Shown in pieces: positions 16,702 to 25,527 of a stretch of DNA of 64,000 nucleotides (its first letter is position 1; each line of letters opens with the position of its first letter). The stretch comes from Pseudovibrio exalbescens (GTDB lineage Bacteria > Pseudomonadota > Alphaproteobacteria > Rhizobiales > Stappiaceae): the NCBI RefSeq assembly GCF_028737195.1, contig NZ_JAQZAJ010000004.1:186001-250000 (forward strand), written 5' to 3'. Under the pieces are notes generated by a model, which made no database searches, was not told where the DNA came from, and saw only the letters and a list, made by a program, of their open reading frames with translations. The position numbers and the translations under genes are program-made.

Positions 16702-17874
16702 TCAGGCGGGGTTCCGGTGTCGGACCCGGTTCAGTGCCACCATTGCACAGCCGAACAGAAGCGCCCAGAACGCGCTGCCAATGCCGAGCGCGGAAACGCC
16801 GGATGTGGCAATGAGGAATGTGACCATGGCGGCTTCCCGGTTTTCGGTGTCTTTAAGCGCGCCGCTCATGGAAGCGGTGAGCGCACCGATGAGAGCGAGA
16901 CCAGCCACCGCTTCGATCAGGATTGGCGGCGAGAGTGAGATGAACGCCACCGCGGCCGCTGCAAAAATGCCGAGAAAAATGTAAAGAACACCGCCGAAGA
17001 CGGCAGACCAGTAGCGCCTTGCAGGGTCTGGGTGAACCTCCTCGCCCGCGCACATGGCGGCGGTAATGGCTGCCATGTTGACGGACAGCGCCCCAAAAGG
17101 GCCGCCGATCATGGTTGCAATCCCCGTTGCGCCAATGGTTGGGCCGGAGCGGGGCTTGTAGCCAAAGCTGTTCAGGATGGCCATGCCGGGGATGTTCTGC
17201 GAGGCCATGGTAACGATGTAAAGCGGCACGGCGATGCCCACAAGTGCGGCCCAACTGAACTCTGGAAACACAAGAATTGGCGTTGCGACCAGTGTGGCCG
17301 TGGCCATGCCGGAAAGGTCGGTGGTCAAGGAAATGGCAATGGCGGTGGCAACAACAGCCGCCGGCACAGCGGCGATCCTGTTCATGCGGCCAACGATAAG
17401 CCATGTCAGCACGATGGGCAGAGCGACCAGCGGCAGGCTTGCCACGGCTTTGACGGGTGCCAGACACAACACCATCAACACGCCTGCCAGCATGGCCTGC
17501 GCAATGCTCGTCGGAATGGCAGAAATCAGCCGCTCCAAGGGGCGAAAATAGGCGGTCACAACCACCAGAAGCCCTGCCACCACAAAAGCGCCGGTCGCGA
17601 GCGCGAAGCCGCCTTCAAGAGGCACGGACGAGGCAAGCAGGGCGGCACCGGGCGTTGACCATGCGATGCTGATGGGCATCTTCGTTTTCAGGCTTAAAAG
17701 GATGGCGAGGCCGCCCATGAGGATGGACAGGACCATGAGACCGGAAGCCGCCTGTTCGGGTGTCGCGCCAACCTGGCGCAGCCCTTGGATGATCACCGCA
17801 AAGGAGCTGGCAAAGCCAACAAATGCGGCAAGGAAACCGGCGAAGACTGCCGTTGATGAAATGCTTTTGAACAT
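16702..17874 (-). CDS. BenE family benzoate/H+ symporter-like transporter
   Basis: About 390 residues from ATG 17874, with 11-12 hydrophobic helices. The sequence PISIAWSTPGAALL early and NIPGMAILNSFGYKP in the middle match BenE, an aromatic acid:proton symporter of the inner membrane. The catabolic genes expected beside benE (ben/cat) are absent, so the substrate could be another acid. Single gene; its upstream region is shared with the divergent small membrane protein at 18021. Confidence 0.88.
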   Translation of the reverse strand: MFKSISSTAVFAGFLAAFVGFASSFAVIIQGLRQVGATPEQAASGLMVLSILMGGLAILLSLKTKMPISIAWSTPGAALLASSVPLEGGFALATGAFVVAGLLVVVTAYFRPLERLISAIPTSIAQAMLAGVLMVLCLAPVKAVASLPLVALPIVLTWLIVGRMNRIAAVPAAVVATAIAISLTTDLSGMATATLVATPILVFPEFSWAALVGIAVPLYIVTMASQNIPGMAILNSFGYKPRSGPTIGATGIATMIGGPFGALSVNMAAITAAMCAGEEVHPDPARRYWSAVFGGVLYIFLGIFAAAAVAFISLSPPILIEAVAGLALIGALTASMSGALKDTENREAAMVTFLIATSGVSALGIGSAFWALLFGCAMVALNRVRHRNPA

Positions 17875-18020
17875 GGCGGGGCCCGACTCGATAGGTATAT
17901 GCGGCAAGACCGCGCAGGGTAACGGTCTCAAGTGTTAAGTAAATACCCGATGTGTAGGTGCTGGCTGAATGGCGCTAAACATTAAGGGGATAGGCAGCAT
18001 TGGTGGGGGGCACGACGCTG

Positions 18021-18347
18021 ATGAAAAAGGCAGGGCAGAACAAGGTCCGCGACAACTGGCAAATCTATGCCGTGTTCATCAATGTGGCTGTGCCGGGCCT
18101 TTACATGGTGGCCCAGCATTCGCTGTTCGAGCTGCCCAACTCGGTGTTTGCCGCGCAGCTGCCCGGCAGCACGGGGCTCGCGCTCTTCATGATCTTAACA
18201 CTCTGCAACATGTATCTGGCCTTGTTGCTTCAGGGTTGGCAGCGCTGGTTCATCGTTTTGTTGATGATCCTCAACACCGCCAGTCTCGTGCTCTTGAGCA
18301 TGCTTTCAGTGTTCAACGCGCTTACGTTGATACCGCTGTTGTTCTGA
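18021..18347 (+). CDS. Small membrane protein of unknown function
   Basis: 108 residues from ATG 18021, preceded by a G-run at 18005-18010 as a plausible ribosome binding site. After a short basic N-terminus there are about three hydrophobic helices (VFINVAVPGLYMVAQ, LALFMILTLCNMYLALLL, FIVLLMILNTASLVLL). No known domain was recognised. It converges with the 40-residue peptide gene and BCCT gene, with 8 bases between the stop codons. Confidence 0.55.
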   Translation: MKKAGQNKVRDNWQIYAVFINVAVPGLYMVAQHSLFELPNSVFAAQLPGSTGLALFMILTLCNMYLALLLQGWQRWFIVLLMILNTASLVLLSMLSVFNALTLIPLLF

Positions 18348-18355
18348 ATGGCTTT

Positions 18356-18478
18356 TCAGTCCGGTTTGTCCTTGCGGTCCTTGCTGTCTACTCCGATCGG
18401 GGCGAAGTACAGCCACACGAGAAGCGCGATGAACGCGAAGACCTCGATGTTCATGATCGTATCGAGCCACTCGCTCAT
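18356..18478 (-). CDS. 40-residue single-TM peptide coupled to the BCCT transporter
   Basis: The ATG at 18478 overlaps the TGA of the BCCT gene (ATGA), so translation is probably coupled. The peptide starts MSEWLDTIMN, has one hydrophobic helix (about residues 12-27, VFAFIALLVWLYFAPIG) and a charged tail ending DRKDKPD. The placement and size resemble small regulatory or stabilising subunits of membrane complexes such as KdpF or CydX; this is an analogy, not homology. It is below the length limits of routine gene finding and likely missed elsewhere. Confidence 0.6.
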   Translation of the reverse strand: MSEWLDTIMNIEVFAFIALLVWLYFAPIGVDSKDRKDKPD

Positions 18479-19965
18479 TTGACACTCTCCTCTGCCTTGA
18501 GGGTTTTCAAGAAGGCGACCACCAGCAGGCAAACGATAAAGACAAACGGCAGTGCGCCAAGGGCGATGATTGTTTTCACCGTGGCCACGTCTCCGGTCAG
18601 GATCATCACAAAGCCCAGCCCGCCCAAAATCACGCCCCAGACCAGTTTGACCCGCGACGGCGGATTAACATCCCCCTCGCAGGAAAACATGGAAAGAACG
18701 AAAGCGGCACTCACCACACTGGTTACAATGAAAAGGAAGGTGGCGATGATTACTGCGATGCTGGTCAGGGTCGGCAAGGGGAACATGTCGAGCACATAGT
18801 AAGTCACTGCATCCAGATTGGTGCGTGTCACTTCCAGAATGGGCACCGTGTCCACCAGCGCAGCATGAAAACCCACGCCGCCAAACACTCCGAACCAGAT
18901 GACAGAAAACGCCGTTGGCACCAAAATCACGCCGCACAAGAACTCGCGGATTGTGCGGCCCTTGGAAATGCGCGCAATGAACACGCCCACAAACGGAGCC
19001 CACGCCAGCCACCACACCATGTAGTTCAGCGTCCAGGCTTGGAACCAGTCATTGACCGTCTCGTCAAGGAAGGTGAACGTTCGGAAGCCATGGGGTACCA
19101 CGCTGGAGAGATATTCGCCGATGGATTGCACCAGCCCGCCCATGATGTAGTGGGTTGGACCTGCCAGCAGCAGGAACACAAGCAGCAAAATGGCTATGCC
19201 CATGGCAAGGTTTGCCAACAGCGACATGCCTTTGCCCAGATCCACCACGAGCGCGGGAAAGTAGCACAGGCACAAGGCTGCAAACACGAGGACGGTAAGG
19301 GTCATGCCGGAACCCTCCAGTCCAAACATGATGTTCAGCCCTTCCTGCACTTGAAACACACCCATGGCAACTGAGCCGCCAAGGCCGATTGCAATGGCAA
19401 AGATCGCCAGCAGGTCACTCAGCCAGGCCACGGCCCGTACGAGCACATGATCACCAAAGCCATGGCGAATGGGGGCCCCGATGACGCTTGGCTCGCCCTT
19501 GCGAAAGCCAAAATACGCAATCACCAGCCCTGTCATTGCGTAGATGGCCCAAGCGTGCAGACCCCAATGAAAGTTGGTCAGAAACAGCGCCTTGTCTGCG
19601 GCAAAGGATTCTTCTGTTTGCTCTGTCAGGGTCAGAAAATGGGTTACGGGCTCGGCGGTTGCCCAGTACAGCAGGCCCACCCCCATACCAGCGGAAAACA
19701 GCATGGTCAGCCAGGACACCACGTCAAACTCAGGTTCGTCGTCATCCGCGCCCAGCTTGATGTTGCCATAGCGGCTCACCGCAATGGTAAAGCTGATGAG
19801 GAGCAGGAAGCTCACCGTAAGCATGATGAACCATCCGCGAGAGGTGAACTGAACGGTTACCAACTCGGTGGCGATGGCGGCAAGGCTGGCAACATCATAA
19901 AGGCCCCATCCGGCGATGAAGGCAGTAAGCGCAAGGGCAATGAGGAGTTTCGGCTTGGCAAACAT
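18475..19965 (-). CDS. BCCT family betaine/choline/carnitine transporter
   Basis: A 496-residue carrier with about 12 membrane helices. Family hallmarks are MGVGLLYWATAEPV near residue 95 and the Trp-rich segment MVWWLAWAPFVGVFIARISKGRTIREF. It imports quaternary amines by sodium or proton symport. It lacks the long C-terminal extension of BetT and instead is followed by a 40-residue membrane peptide whose start codon overlaps its stop. A second, longer BCCT gene lies at 36886-38895. Confidence 0.92.
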   Translation of the reverse strand: MFAKPKLLIALALTAFIAGWGLYDVASLAAIATELVTVQFTSRGWFIMLTVSFLLLISFTIAVSRYGNIKLGADDDEPEFDVVSWLTMLFSAGMGVGLLYWATAEPVTHFLTLTEQTEESFAADKALFLTNFHWGLHAWAIYAMTGLVIAYFGFRKGEPSVIGAPIRHGFGDHVLVRAVAWLSDLLAIFAIAIGLGGSVAMGVFQVQEGLNIMFGLEGSGMTLTVLVFAALCLCYFPALVVDLGKGMSLLANLAMGIAILLLVFLLLAGPTHYIMGGLVQSIGEYLSSVVPHGFRTFTFLDETVNDWFQAWTLNYMVWWLAWAPFVGVFIARISKGRTIREFLCGVILVPTAFSVIWFGVFGGVGFHAALVDTVPILEVTRTNLDAVTYYVLDMFPLPTLTSIAVIIATFLFIVTSVVSAAFVLSMFSCEGDVNPPSRVKLVWGVILGGLGFVMILTGDVATVKTIIALGALPFVFIVCLLVVAFLKTLKAEESVK

Positions 19966-20108
19966 GCACGCTCCTTGGTCGGGGCCAAATCAGCCCAAGG
20001 TTGCGCGCAACACTACAACTAAAAACTGAAGCTGTCGTTAGGGTAAAGGGCGCGCGTGCGCCGGCTTCCTGAAAACCGGCGCAGCGAGTTTTGCAGCCAG
20101 ATGGTTGG

Positions 20109-20570
20109 TTATCCGCGTCCGCGATAGGGCTGAACACCCTGATCTGGCACCCACGTGCCAGCGGGGATTTCTCCATGCTGCCAGAACACATCAATGGGCA
20201 TTCCACCGCGCGGGTACCAGTAACCGCCAATGCGCAGCCAGCGCGGCTCAATCAGCTTTACGATGCGCTTGCCAATCGCCACTGTGCAGTCTTCGTGAAA
20301 CGCGCCATGGTTGCGGAAGGACAGGAGATAGAGCTTCAGGCTCTTGCTCTCCACCAGCCATTTGTCGGCCACAAAGTCCAGCACAAGGTGGGCAAAGTCC
20401 GGCTGGCTGGTTACCGGGCAAATGGAAGTGAACTCCGGCATGGTGAAGCGGGTCACATAGTTCGTGTCTTCGTGTGGGTTGGGCACGCGCTCCAGCACGG
20501 CTTCTTCCGGGCTCTGTGGCAATGGGGTGGAAACGCCAAGTTGGCCAAGGCCCTGTTCGGAATGGGTCAT
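20109..20570 (-). CDS. queF: NADPH-dependent preQ0 reductase QueF
   Basis: 153 residues from ATG 20570. It reduces 7-cyano-7-deazaguanine (preQ0) to preQ1 in queuosine synthesis. The catalytic Cys51 lies in FTSICPVT, with Asp58 seven residues later, and the [21 protein letters not shown] stretch gives substrate and NADPH contacts; this matches the short, single-domain QueF type. It follows the YhhQ-type transporter gene by 25 bases on the same strand, so the two form a queuosine precursor operon. Confidence 0.95.
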   Translation of the reverse strand: MTHSEQGLGQLGVSTPLPQSPEEAVLERVPNPHEDTNYVTRFTMPEFTSICPVTSQPDFAHLVLDFVADKWLVESKSLKLYLLSFRNHGAFHEDCTVAIGKRIVKLIEPRWLRIGGYWYPRGGMPIDVFWQHGEIPAGTWVPDQGVQPYRGRG

Positions 20571-20595
20571 TGTCTCGCCTCTGTGTATTGGGGGG

Positions 20596-21165
20596 TCAAG
20601 CGGGTTGCAGGCCACGGCGGGCGTCATAGCGACGGATCAGCGCCACCAATGGGATGGTGGCAAACACGACCCATGCCTTGCCGACAATCTGTTCCAAAAG
20701 AAAATCCAGATTGCCGAACGCGAGCTGCAGAAAGATCACGCTGTCCAGCACCAGTCCCACCAGCGAGGACAGCACCACGGCGCGCACCAAACCGCGTCGT
20801 TGCAGCGGCGTGAAAATGGCAAGATCGGCAAATTCCGACAGCAGGAACGCCACAACGGAGGCAATTACAATGGCAGGTGGGGCCACCATCCACGACAGCA
20901 GCGCACCAACGGCAATGGCCACAATGGCCCAGTTGAGACCAAGGCGGCGCTGCACCAGGTCACGGAGCAAAAGCGCCGCACCGACAACAACAACGCCGCT
21001 TGGTGCCATCAAGCCAAAGCCGACAGGGATCAGGCACGGGCCGTTGGACGGGCACACGGTGCCAACGTTTGCAAGCATCCAGTTGGAAGTGGGAATACAC
21101 GCCGCAAACAGGGCGAGAAAGAACAAGCCCTCAAGGCGCTGCCTTGAGATCTGATTGGGTGTCAT
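20596..21165 (-). CDS. Queuosine precursor transporter, YhhQ/VUT family
   Basis: A 189-residue protein with about six membrane helices, starting at ATG 21165. The order of helices and the internal [11 protein letters not shown] motif match YhhQ/DUF165, shown in E. coli to import preQ0 and preQ1. Its partner queF directly downstream supports the same role, with salvage feeding synthesis. The preceding 160 bases contain two 14-bp direct repeats but no recognised preQ1 riboswitch. Confidence 0.9.
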   Translation of the reverse strand: MTPNQISRQRLEGLFFLALFAACIPTSNWMLANVGTVCPSNGPCLIPVGFGLMAPSGVVVVGAALLLRDLVQRRLGLNWAIVAIAVGALLSWMVAPPAIVIASVVAFLLSEFADLAIFTPLQRRGLVRAVVLSSLVGLVLDSVIFLQLAFGNLDFLLEQIVGKAWVVFATIPLVALIRRYDARRGLQPA

Positions 21166-21197
21166 AGGGAACTCCTGGCGCTTGCAGGCGGAATAGA

Positions 21198-21262
21198 CCT
21201 GGGCGCATTCGTTTCTTTTTCGGGTTCACGCGCTGACAGGCGAAGCAGCCTGGGCGCATTCG
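21198..21262. repeat. 14-bp direct repeat upstream of the queuosine operon
   Basis: CCTGGGCGCATTCG occurs at 21198-21211 and again at 21249-21262, in the leader/promoter region of the transporter gene. The spacing (51 bases) and location could suit a regulator or an RNA element, but nothing more specific can be said. Confidence 0.55.
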
Positions 21263-21330
21263 CAGCCTTCTAATGGTTCCTGCGTAAATCACCAGTGTTT
21301 TTGTGAAGGAAAACCGCTGGAGCTGTGGGT

Positions 21331-21771
21331 TTAGTGCTCTTTTTCGCTGCGCATGGTGGCGATCACCTTCAGCATCAGGTCGATGAACTGCTCCACCTCT
21401 TCATCGCTCAAGCCCGCAAGGGCGGCTTTATTTTGTGCTTTGGCCGCCTCATAGGCAGCCTCCCGAATTGCCTTGCCTTTCTCACTGAGGAAAATGACAC
21501 GCGCGCGGGAATCATCCGGGTGGGGTTTGCGATGAATGAGGTCATCGCGTTCCATGCGCTTCAAGGTGGCAGCCATGGTGGCTTGCTCCACGTCTGTGGC
21601 CCGAACGAGATCGGCTTGTGTGCAGCTGCCCCGCTCCCAGAGTTCAAGAAGGGCAGGGAACTGGCCGGGCGAAATGCCAAGCGGGCGAATGCGCTCGTAA
21701 AGGCCTTCGGCAAACAGACGCGCCATGAGGTTGGCCAAGTATCCGGCAGATCGGTTTTTAGAAAACTCCAT
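21331..21771 (-). CDS. MarR family transcriptional regulator
   Basis: A 146-residue winged-helix regulator: the central region (CTQADLVRATDVEQATMAATLKRMERDDLIHRKP) is the MarR DNA-binding domain, followed by DDSRARVIFLSEKG as the wing. It is divergent from a cytochrome b561 gene, and two perfect palindromes lie between them. It therefore probably represses both its own gene and the cytochrome, responding to an aromatic compound or oxidant. Confidence 0.93.
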   Translation of the reverse strand: MEFSKNRSAGYLANLMARLFAEGLYERIRPLGISPGQFPALLELWERGSCTQADLVRATDVEQATMAATLKRMERDDLIHRKPHPDDSRARVIFLSEKGKAIREAAYEAAKAQNKAALAGLSDEEVEQFIDLMLKVIATMRSEKEH

Positions 21772-21793
21772 GGCTCAGTCTAACACAGAGTTG

Positions 21794-21832
21794 CATAGCA
21801 TGCTATGTTTATGATATATAGCATGCTATATA
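21794..21832. promoter_or_regulatory. Two palindromic operators between marR and cytochrome b561 genes
   Basis: CATAGCATGCTATG (21794-21807) and TATATAGCATGCTATATA (21815-21832) are both perfect palindromes sharing the core ATAGCATGCTAT, with centres 23 bp apart. The spacing is about two helical turns, fitting two MarR dimers on one face of the DNA. The second one lies in the expected -10 region of the cytochrome gene. Confidence 0.8.
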
Positions 21833-21849
21833 AATAAATGAGGACGGAC

Positions 21850-22389
21850 ATGAAAAGCACCCCGAACCAGTACGGCACTGTTGCTGTTACTCTGCATTGG
21901 CTGAGCGCTGCGGTGATCGTTGCATTGCTCACCTCAGGCTTCTTGTCGGGCTATGCGTCCTCCGAAGTGGCGCGCAAGACCATTTTGGCCGCCCATGTGC
22001 CCATGGGGCTCGGCATTCTGGTGCTCACTGTGCTGCGTATTGGTTGGTGGCTGGTGGCAGACCGCAAGCCAGCGCCTGCGCAAGAGGGTAACGCCTTGCA
22101 AAACCGGTTGGCGCGGATTGTTCACACGCTGACCTATGTCCTGATCCTGTTCGTGTGTATCAGTGGCATTGGCATGATGGCACTTACCGGCGCCGCGGAT
22201 GTGCTGTTTGATGTCACAGCTGGGCCTCTGCCAGACTTTACTGAAGTTGGCCCCCGGGCGGGCCATGGCCTTGGCGTGCGTTTGCTGATGGGCCTTCTGG
22301 CGCTTCATGTTGTGGCGGCGCTTTATCACCACTTCTTGCGCAAGGATCAGTCGTTGGCCCGCATGTGGTACTTGGACGACAAAGCATAG
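21850..22389 (+). CDS. Cytochrome b561-type diheme membrane protein
   Basis: 179 residues from ATG 21850, chosen because AGGACGG stands before it while the in-frame ATG at 21838 has no ribosome binding site. Four membrane helices carry the expected His ligands (VTLHWLSAA, AAHVPMGLG, VHTLTYVL, LLALHVVAALYHHF). It should pass electrons from quinol, possibly as a superoxide:quinone oxidoreductase like CybB. Controlled by the divergent MarR gene. Confidence 0.9.
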   Translation: MKSTPNQYGTVAVTLHWLSAAVIVALLTSGFLSGYASSEVARKTILAAHVPMGLGILVLTVLRIGWWLVADRKPAPAQEGNALQNRLARIVHTLTYVLILFVCISGIGMMALTGAADVLFDVTAGPLPDFTEVGPRAGHGLGVRLLMGLLALHVVAALYHHFLRKDQSLARMWYLDDKA

Positions 22390-22401
22390 GTAAGGCGAGA
22401 A

Positions 22402-22421
22402 AGGCGCGGCATACCGCGCCT
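22402..22421. terminator. Short GC-rich hairpin after cytochrome b561 gene
   Basis: AGGCGCGG / CCGCGCCT forms an 8-bp stem with a 4-base loop between two converging genes, 13 bases after the cytochrome stop. The T-run is poor (TCGTGTC), so termination strength is doubtful. Confidence 0.45.
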
Positions 22422-22437
22422 CGTGTCTTGCCGGGCG

Positions 22438-23208
22438 CTAAGAGGAGTAGCTTACTCTCTTCAGGTCCGGCGCAATCCTGCAGGAGTTATAGAAGTCTGG
22501 GTTTTCGTTCAGATTGTCCGCAGTGTAGTAGCGTTGGAGTGCTGCTGCTTCGTTGGCATCCAATGAAAAAGATGTAGTGCTTTGAATGGTATGGCGCTCG
22601 CCATCCTCATCGTTCCAGATCGTTTCAAGCACAATGCTGTACGCGCCTTTTTGAGCCCACCTGATCAAGGGCTCATAAGCCTTGCTCAGATTCTCGGTGA
22701 TCTCCGGGTCGACATCGTAGGCAGGCTCTGCATCCAACGAGAGATCAGCGTACTCGATGGCACTCTCCAGCCGCTGAAACAAAATGCGGAAGGTTTCAAT
22801 GTTCTGGCTCGACCAGTCTGGCTGATAGACGGCACTGGCAACCCATTGTTCCGTCGGCGCTATCCCGCGGCTGACAAAGGGCTCAAACACGGGCCGAGCA
22901 AGCATATCCACTTTGGTTTTGGACTGAACGCCGGGGTCTTGAAAAGCGGCCACAACTTTGCCGCTGCTGTCGGCAATGGCCAATCGCATGGAAAGCACGG
23001 TCGCATAGCCATCTCCCACGTTCTGATAGGGGATTTTGGCCGTGGCAAACACACCCCACTTTCCGCAGCGAAGCGCAAAATCGGCAAGTTCGCTCTCTTC
23101 AATCTCACCCTGCTGGAAGTAGGTGTAGAGCGGTGGAAACTGGCTCGCAAACAACGCAACAAGTGCGATTACAGTCGCGCCAACAGAAGAAATGCGATCA
23201 ATATTCAT
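22438..23208 (-). CDS. Membrane-anchored protein of unknown function
   Basis: A 256-residue protein with one N-terminal hydrophobic helix (VGATVIALVALFASQFPPLY) and a largely polar remainder that should face the periplasm. No known domain was recognised. Two Cys residues (CGKWGV near residue 48 and NSCRIAP near the C-terminus) could form a disulfide. Single gene, converging with the cytochrome gene. Confidence 0.6.
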   Translation of the reverse strand: MNIDRISSVGATVIALVALFASQFPPLYTYFQQGEIEESELADFALRCGKWGVFATAKIPYQNVGDGYATVLSMRLAIADSSGKVVAAFQDPGVQSKTKVDMLARPVFEPFVSRGIAPTEQWVASAVYQPDWSSQNIETFRILFQRLESAIEYADLSLDAEPAYDVDPEITENLSKAYEPLIRWAQKGAYSIVLETIWNDEDGERHTIQSTTSFSLDANEAAALQRYYTADNLNENPDFYNSCRIAPDLKRVSYSS

Positions 23209-23314
23209 TTGGCTCCCAACTCAATCCAAGAATAAACCCGAAAATGGAATTTATTCTAATACTAGTTGAGTTGAGCGCCTTAACAACACCTAAGAATTAC
23301 AAAACTACGACACG

Positions 23315-24058
23315 TCAGGAAGCGCTTGGCAACACTTTGCGCAGGAATGCCTTGGTCCGATCATCCTCCGGTGCAGAGAAGATCTTTGAGGGTGGGCCTT
23401 GCTCGACGATCCGGCCGCCTTCCATGAAGATCACCCGATCAGCGATGTCTTTGGCAAAGCTCATCTCGTGGGTAACGATCAGCATGGTGCGGTGCTGGTC
23501 GGCAACCCGTTTCATGAGCTGCAGCACTTCCTCCACCCATTCCGGGTCGAGCGCGGAGGTCGGCTCGTCCACCAGCATCAGGTCCGTATCAACAGACATG
23601 GCGCGTCCAATGCCAACGCGTTGCTGCTGACCACCCGAAAGCGCGGCAGGATAGGCGTCCGCCTTGTCCGCAAGGCCAATGGTGGCAAGGATCTCATCCG
23701 CCCTGTTCAGCGCCTCCTCACGGCCCCACTTGCGCACGGTATAAAGACCTTCGGCAATGTTCTCGCGGGCGGTCTTGTTGGCAAACAGGGCGTAGTTCTG
23801 AAACACGAAGCTGGTGCGCAGGCGCAGGCGTTGAATGTCCTTCGGGCTGGCCTTGGTCACGTCGATGGTTTCATCATCGAAGATGATTTCTCCGCCATCC
23901 GGCGTGTCGAGAAAGTTCAGGCAGCGTAGCAGCGTCGACTTGCCTGTGCCAGAAGGGCCAATGATGACAATGCGTTCGCCCTTTTCGATGTCCAGATCGA
24001 TGCCGTTCAGCACAGGCGTGCCATTGTAAATCTTGGTGAGGCCGCGGATCTTGATCAT
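23315..24058 (-). CDS. Polar amino acid ABC transporter ATPase
   Basis: A 247-residue ABC ATPase with Walker A GPSGTGKST, signature LSGGQQQRVG and Walker B LMLVDEPTSALDPE, all characteristic of the GlnQ/HisP/TcyC subfamily. Its ATG overlaps the stop of the permease gene by four bases. It energises uptake by the permease and binding protein upstream. Confidence 0.95.
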   Translation of the reverse strand: MIKIRGLTKIYNGTPVLNGIDLDIEKGERIVIIGPSGTGKSTLLRCLNFLDTPDGGEIIFDDETIDVTKASPKDIQRLRLRTSFVFQNYALFANKTARENIAEGLYTVRKWGREEALNRADEILATIGLADKADAYPAALSGGQQQRVGIGRAMSVDTDLMLVDEPTSALDPEWVEEVLQLMKRVADQHRTMLIVTHEMSFAKDIADRVIFMEGGRIVEQGPPSKIFSAPEDDRTKAFLRKVLPSAS

Positions 24059-24729
24059 CGTACAAATGCCTTCGACAGTCTGCCTTCCAGACGCTGCTGG
24101 AAGAGGGAGAGCGCTTCAACGATCACCCAATAGAACACGGCGACCACGATGAAGGTTTCAAAGTAGAGGAAGCTGCCCGCCGCTTCCTTCTGGGCTGCCC
24201 CCATCAGCTCGGTCACCCCAAGGGTGAACGCCAGCGAGGTGCCCTTGATCAGGTCGATGAAGTAGTTGACCAGCGTTGGTGCGGCCACGCGGGAGGCCTG
24301 AGGCAGGATGATCCGGCGCATCATCTGCGCCATGGACATGCCTATGGCCTTGGAGGCTTCCCACTGGCTGCGGTCCACGCCAAGGATGGCGGCGCGAATG
24401 CTTTCTGCCATGTAAGCGGCAAAGTGCAGGGTCAGGCCGATGATCGCGGCGCTCACGCCGTCCAGCGCGGTCAGGATCGGCAGCAGCTGTGGCAAGCCGT
24501 AATAGAACAGGAACAGCTGAACCAGGAGCGGTGTGCCGCGAAAGAAAGAGATGAACACCCGCGTGATGCCATCCAGAACCGGAATGCCCGCCACGCGGAT
24601 AATCGCAAGCAGAGAGGCCAATGCGAGCGCCAGTGCCATCGAGACCGAGGCCATGCCAAGGGTCAGGGGCACGTATTTCAGGAGCACGGGCACCAGCCCG
24701 AGCATGTACTCAAAGTCGAGCGCTCGCAT
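24055..24729 (-). CDS. Polar amino acid ABC transporter permease
   Basis: A 224-residue inner-membrane permease with five hydrophobic segments and the EAA loop (QWEASKAIGMSMAQMMRRIILPQA) that docks to the ATPase. It belongs to the His/Glu/Gln/Cys permease family and probably works as a homodimer, since only one permease gene is present. It lies between the binding-protein gene and the ATPase gene on one transcript. Confidence 0.94.
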   Translation of the reverse strand: MRALDFEYMLGLVPVLLKYVPLTLGMASVSMALALALASLLAIIRVAGIPVLDGITRVFISFFRGTPLLVQLFLFYYGLPQLLPILTALDGVSAAIIGLTLHFAAYMAESIRAAILGVDRSQWEASKAIGMSMAQMMRRIILPQASRVAAPTLVNYFIDLIKGTSLAFTLGVTELMGAAQKEAAGSFLYFETFIVVAVFYWVIVEALSLFQQRLEGRLSKAFVR

Positions 24730-24783
24730 CAGGATACTCTCTACGCTTGGGGTCTCGCTGCTTGGGAGGAAGCAGAGGCCCTC

Positions 24784-25527
24784 TTAGTTCTTGGTGATGT
24801 CCGCTTCGAACCACTTCTGGGAGATTTCGGCGAGCTTGCCGTTTTCCTTCAGCGTGGTGAGGGCAGCGTCCACCTTTGCAGCCAGCGCCTTGCTCTCATC
24901 GTCAGAGCGGAATGGCAGCGCGTTGCGGATCTCGGAGAAGGGCTCGCCAGCAAGGGCCAGCGGCAGCGGTGTTTCCTTGATCAACTGTGCAGCGCTCACA
25001 CGGTCCATGACGAAGGCATCAACGCGGCCCAGAGCGGTTTCCTGTGCCAGATTGCTCTCGTAGGTCTTGATGTCGATCTCGTCTGCATAGGGCAGTTCGC
25101 GCAGAAGCTGCTCGAAGTTGGAGCCCAGGTTCACCGCAACGGAGCGCCCTTTCAGGGCCTCAACGCCGGTTACTTCGTCCTGATTGCCGTCCTTCACCAC
25201 GACCTGCGCACCGTCATAAACGTAGGGCTGGGTAAAGGTGAACTTGGCTTCGCGCTCTGGCGTGATGGTGATCTGGTTGGCAATGGTGTCGATGCGGCCT
25301 GCTTCCAGCGCCCCAACCAGACCGGAAAAGCTCATGGTCACAAACTCGATGTCGTCGCCGGTGACTTCGCCGACAGCGTTCATGACATCCACTTCAAAAC
25401 CCTGAAGTTTGTCCTGCTGAACAAAGGTGAATGGGAAATAGCCGCCGGACATTCCAACGCGGATGGTGTCAGCCTGAGCTGCCGGGATCGCGGTCAAAAG
25501 AGCCGCTGCTACAACAAGAGCACGCAT
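24784..25527 (-). CDS. Amino acid ABC transporter periplasmic binding protein
   Basis: 247 residues from ATG 25527 with a signal peptide (MRALVVAAALLTAIPAAQA). The mature protein is a family 3 solute-binding protein: GMSGGYFPFTFVQQDKLQGFEVDV near the start and NQITITPEREAKFTFTQPY later. The permease and ATPase genes follow. Single-permease systems of this kind often import cystine or other polar amino acids; the ligand here is not determinable. Confidence 0.93.
   Translation of the reverse strand: MRALVVAAALLTAIPAAQADTIRVGMSGGYFPFTFVQQDKLQGFEVDVMNAVGEVTGDDIEFVTMSFSGLVGALEAGRIDTIANQITITPEREAKFTFTQPYVYDGAQVVVKDGNQDEVTGVEALKGRSVAVNLGSNFEQLLRELPYADEIDIKTYESNLAQETALGRVDAFVMDRVSAAQLIKETPLPLALAGEPFSEIRNALPFRSDDESKALAAKVDAALTTLKENGKLAEISQKWFEADITKN

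Noticed and set aside
21166-21330. preQ1 riboswitch before the YhhQ/queF operon
   Set aside because: Expected by function, but the conserved aptamer sequence was not seen on the sense strand.
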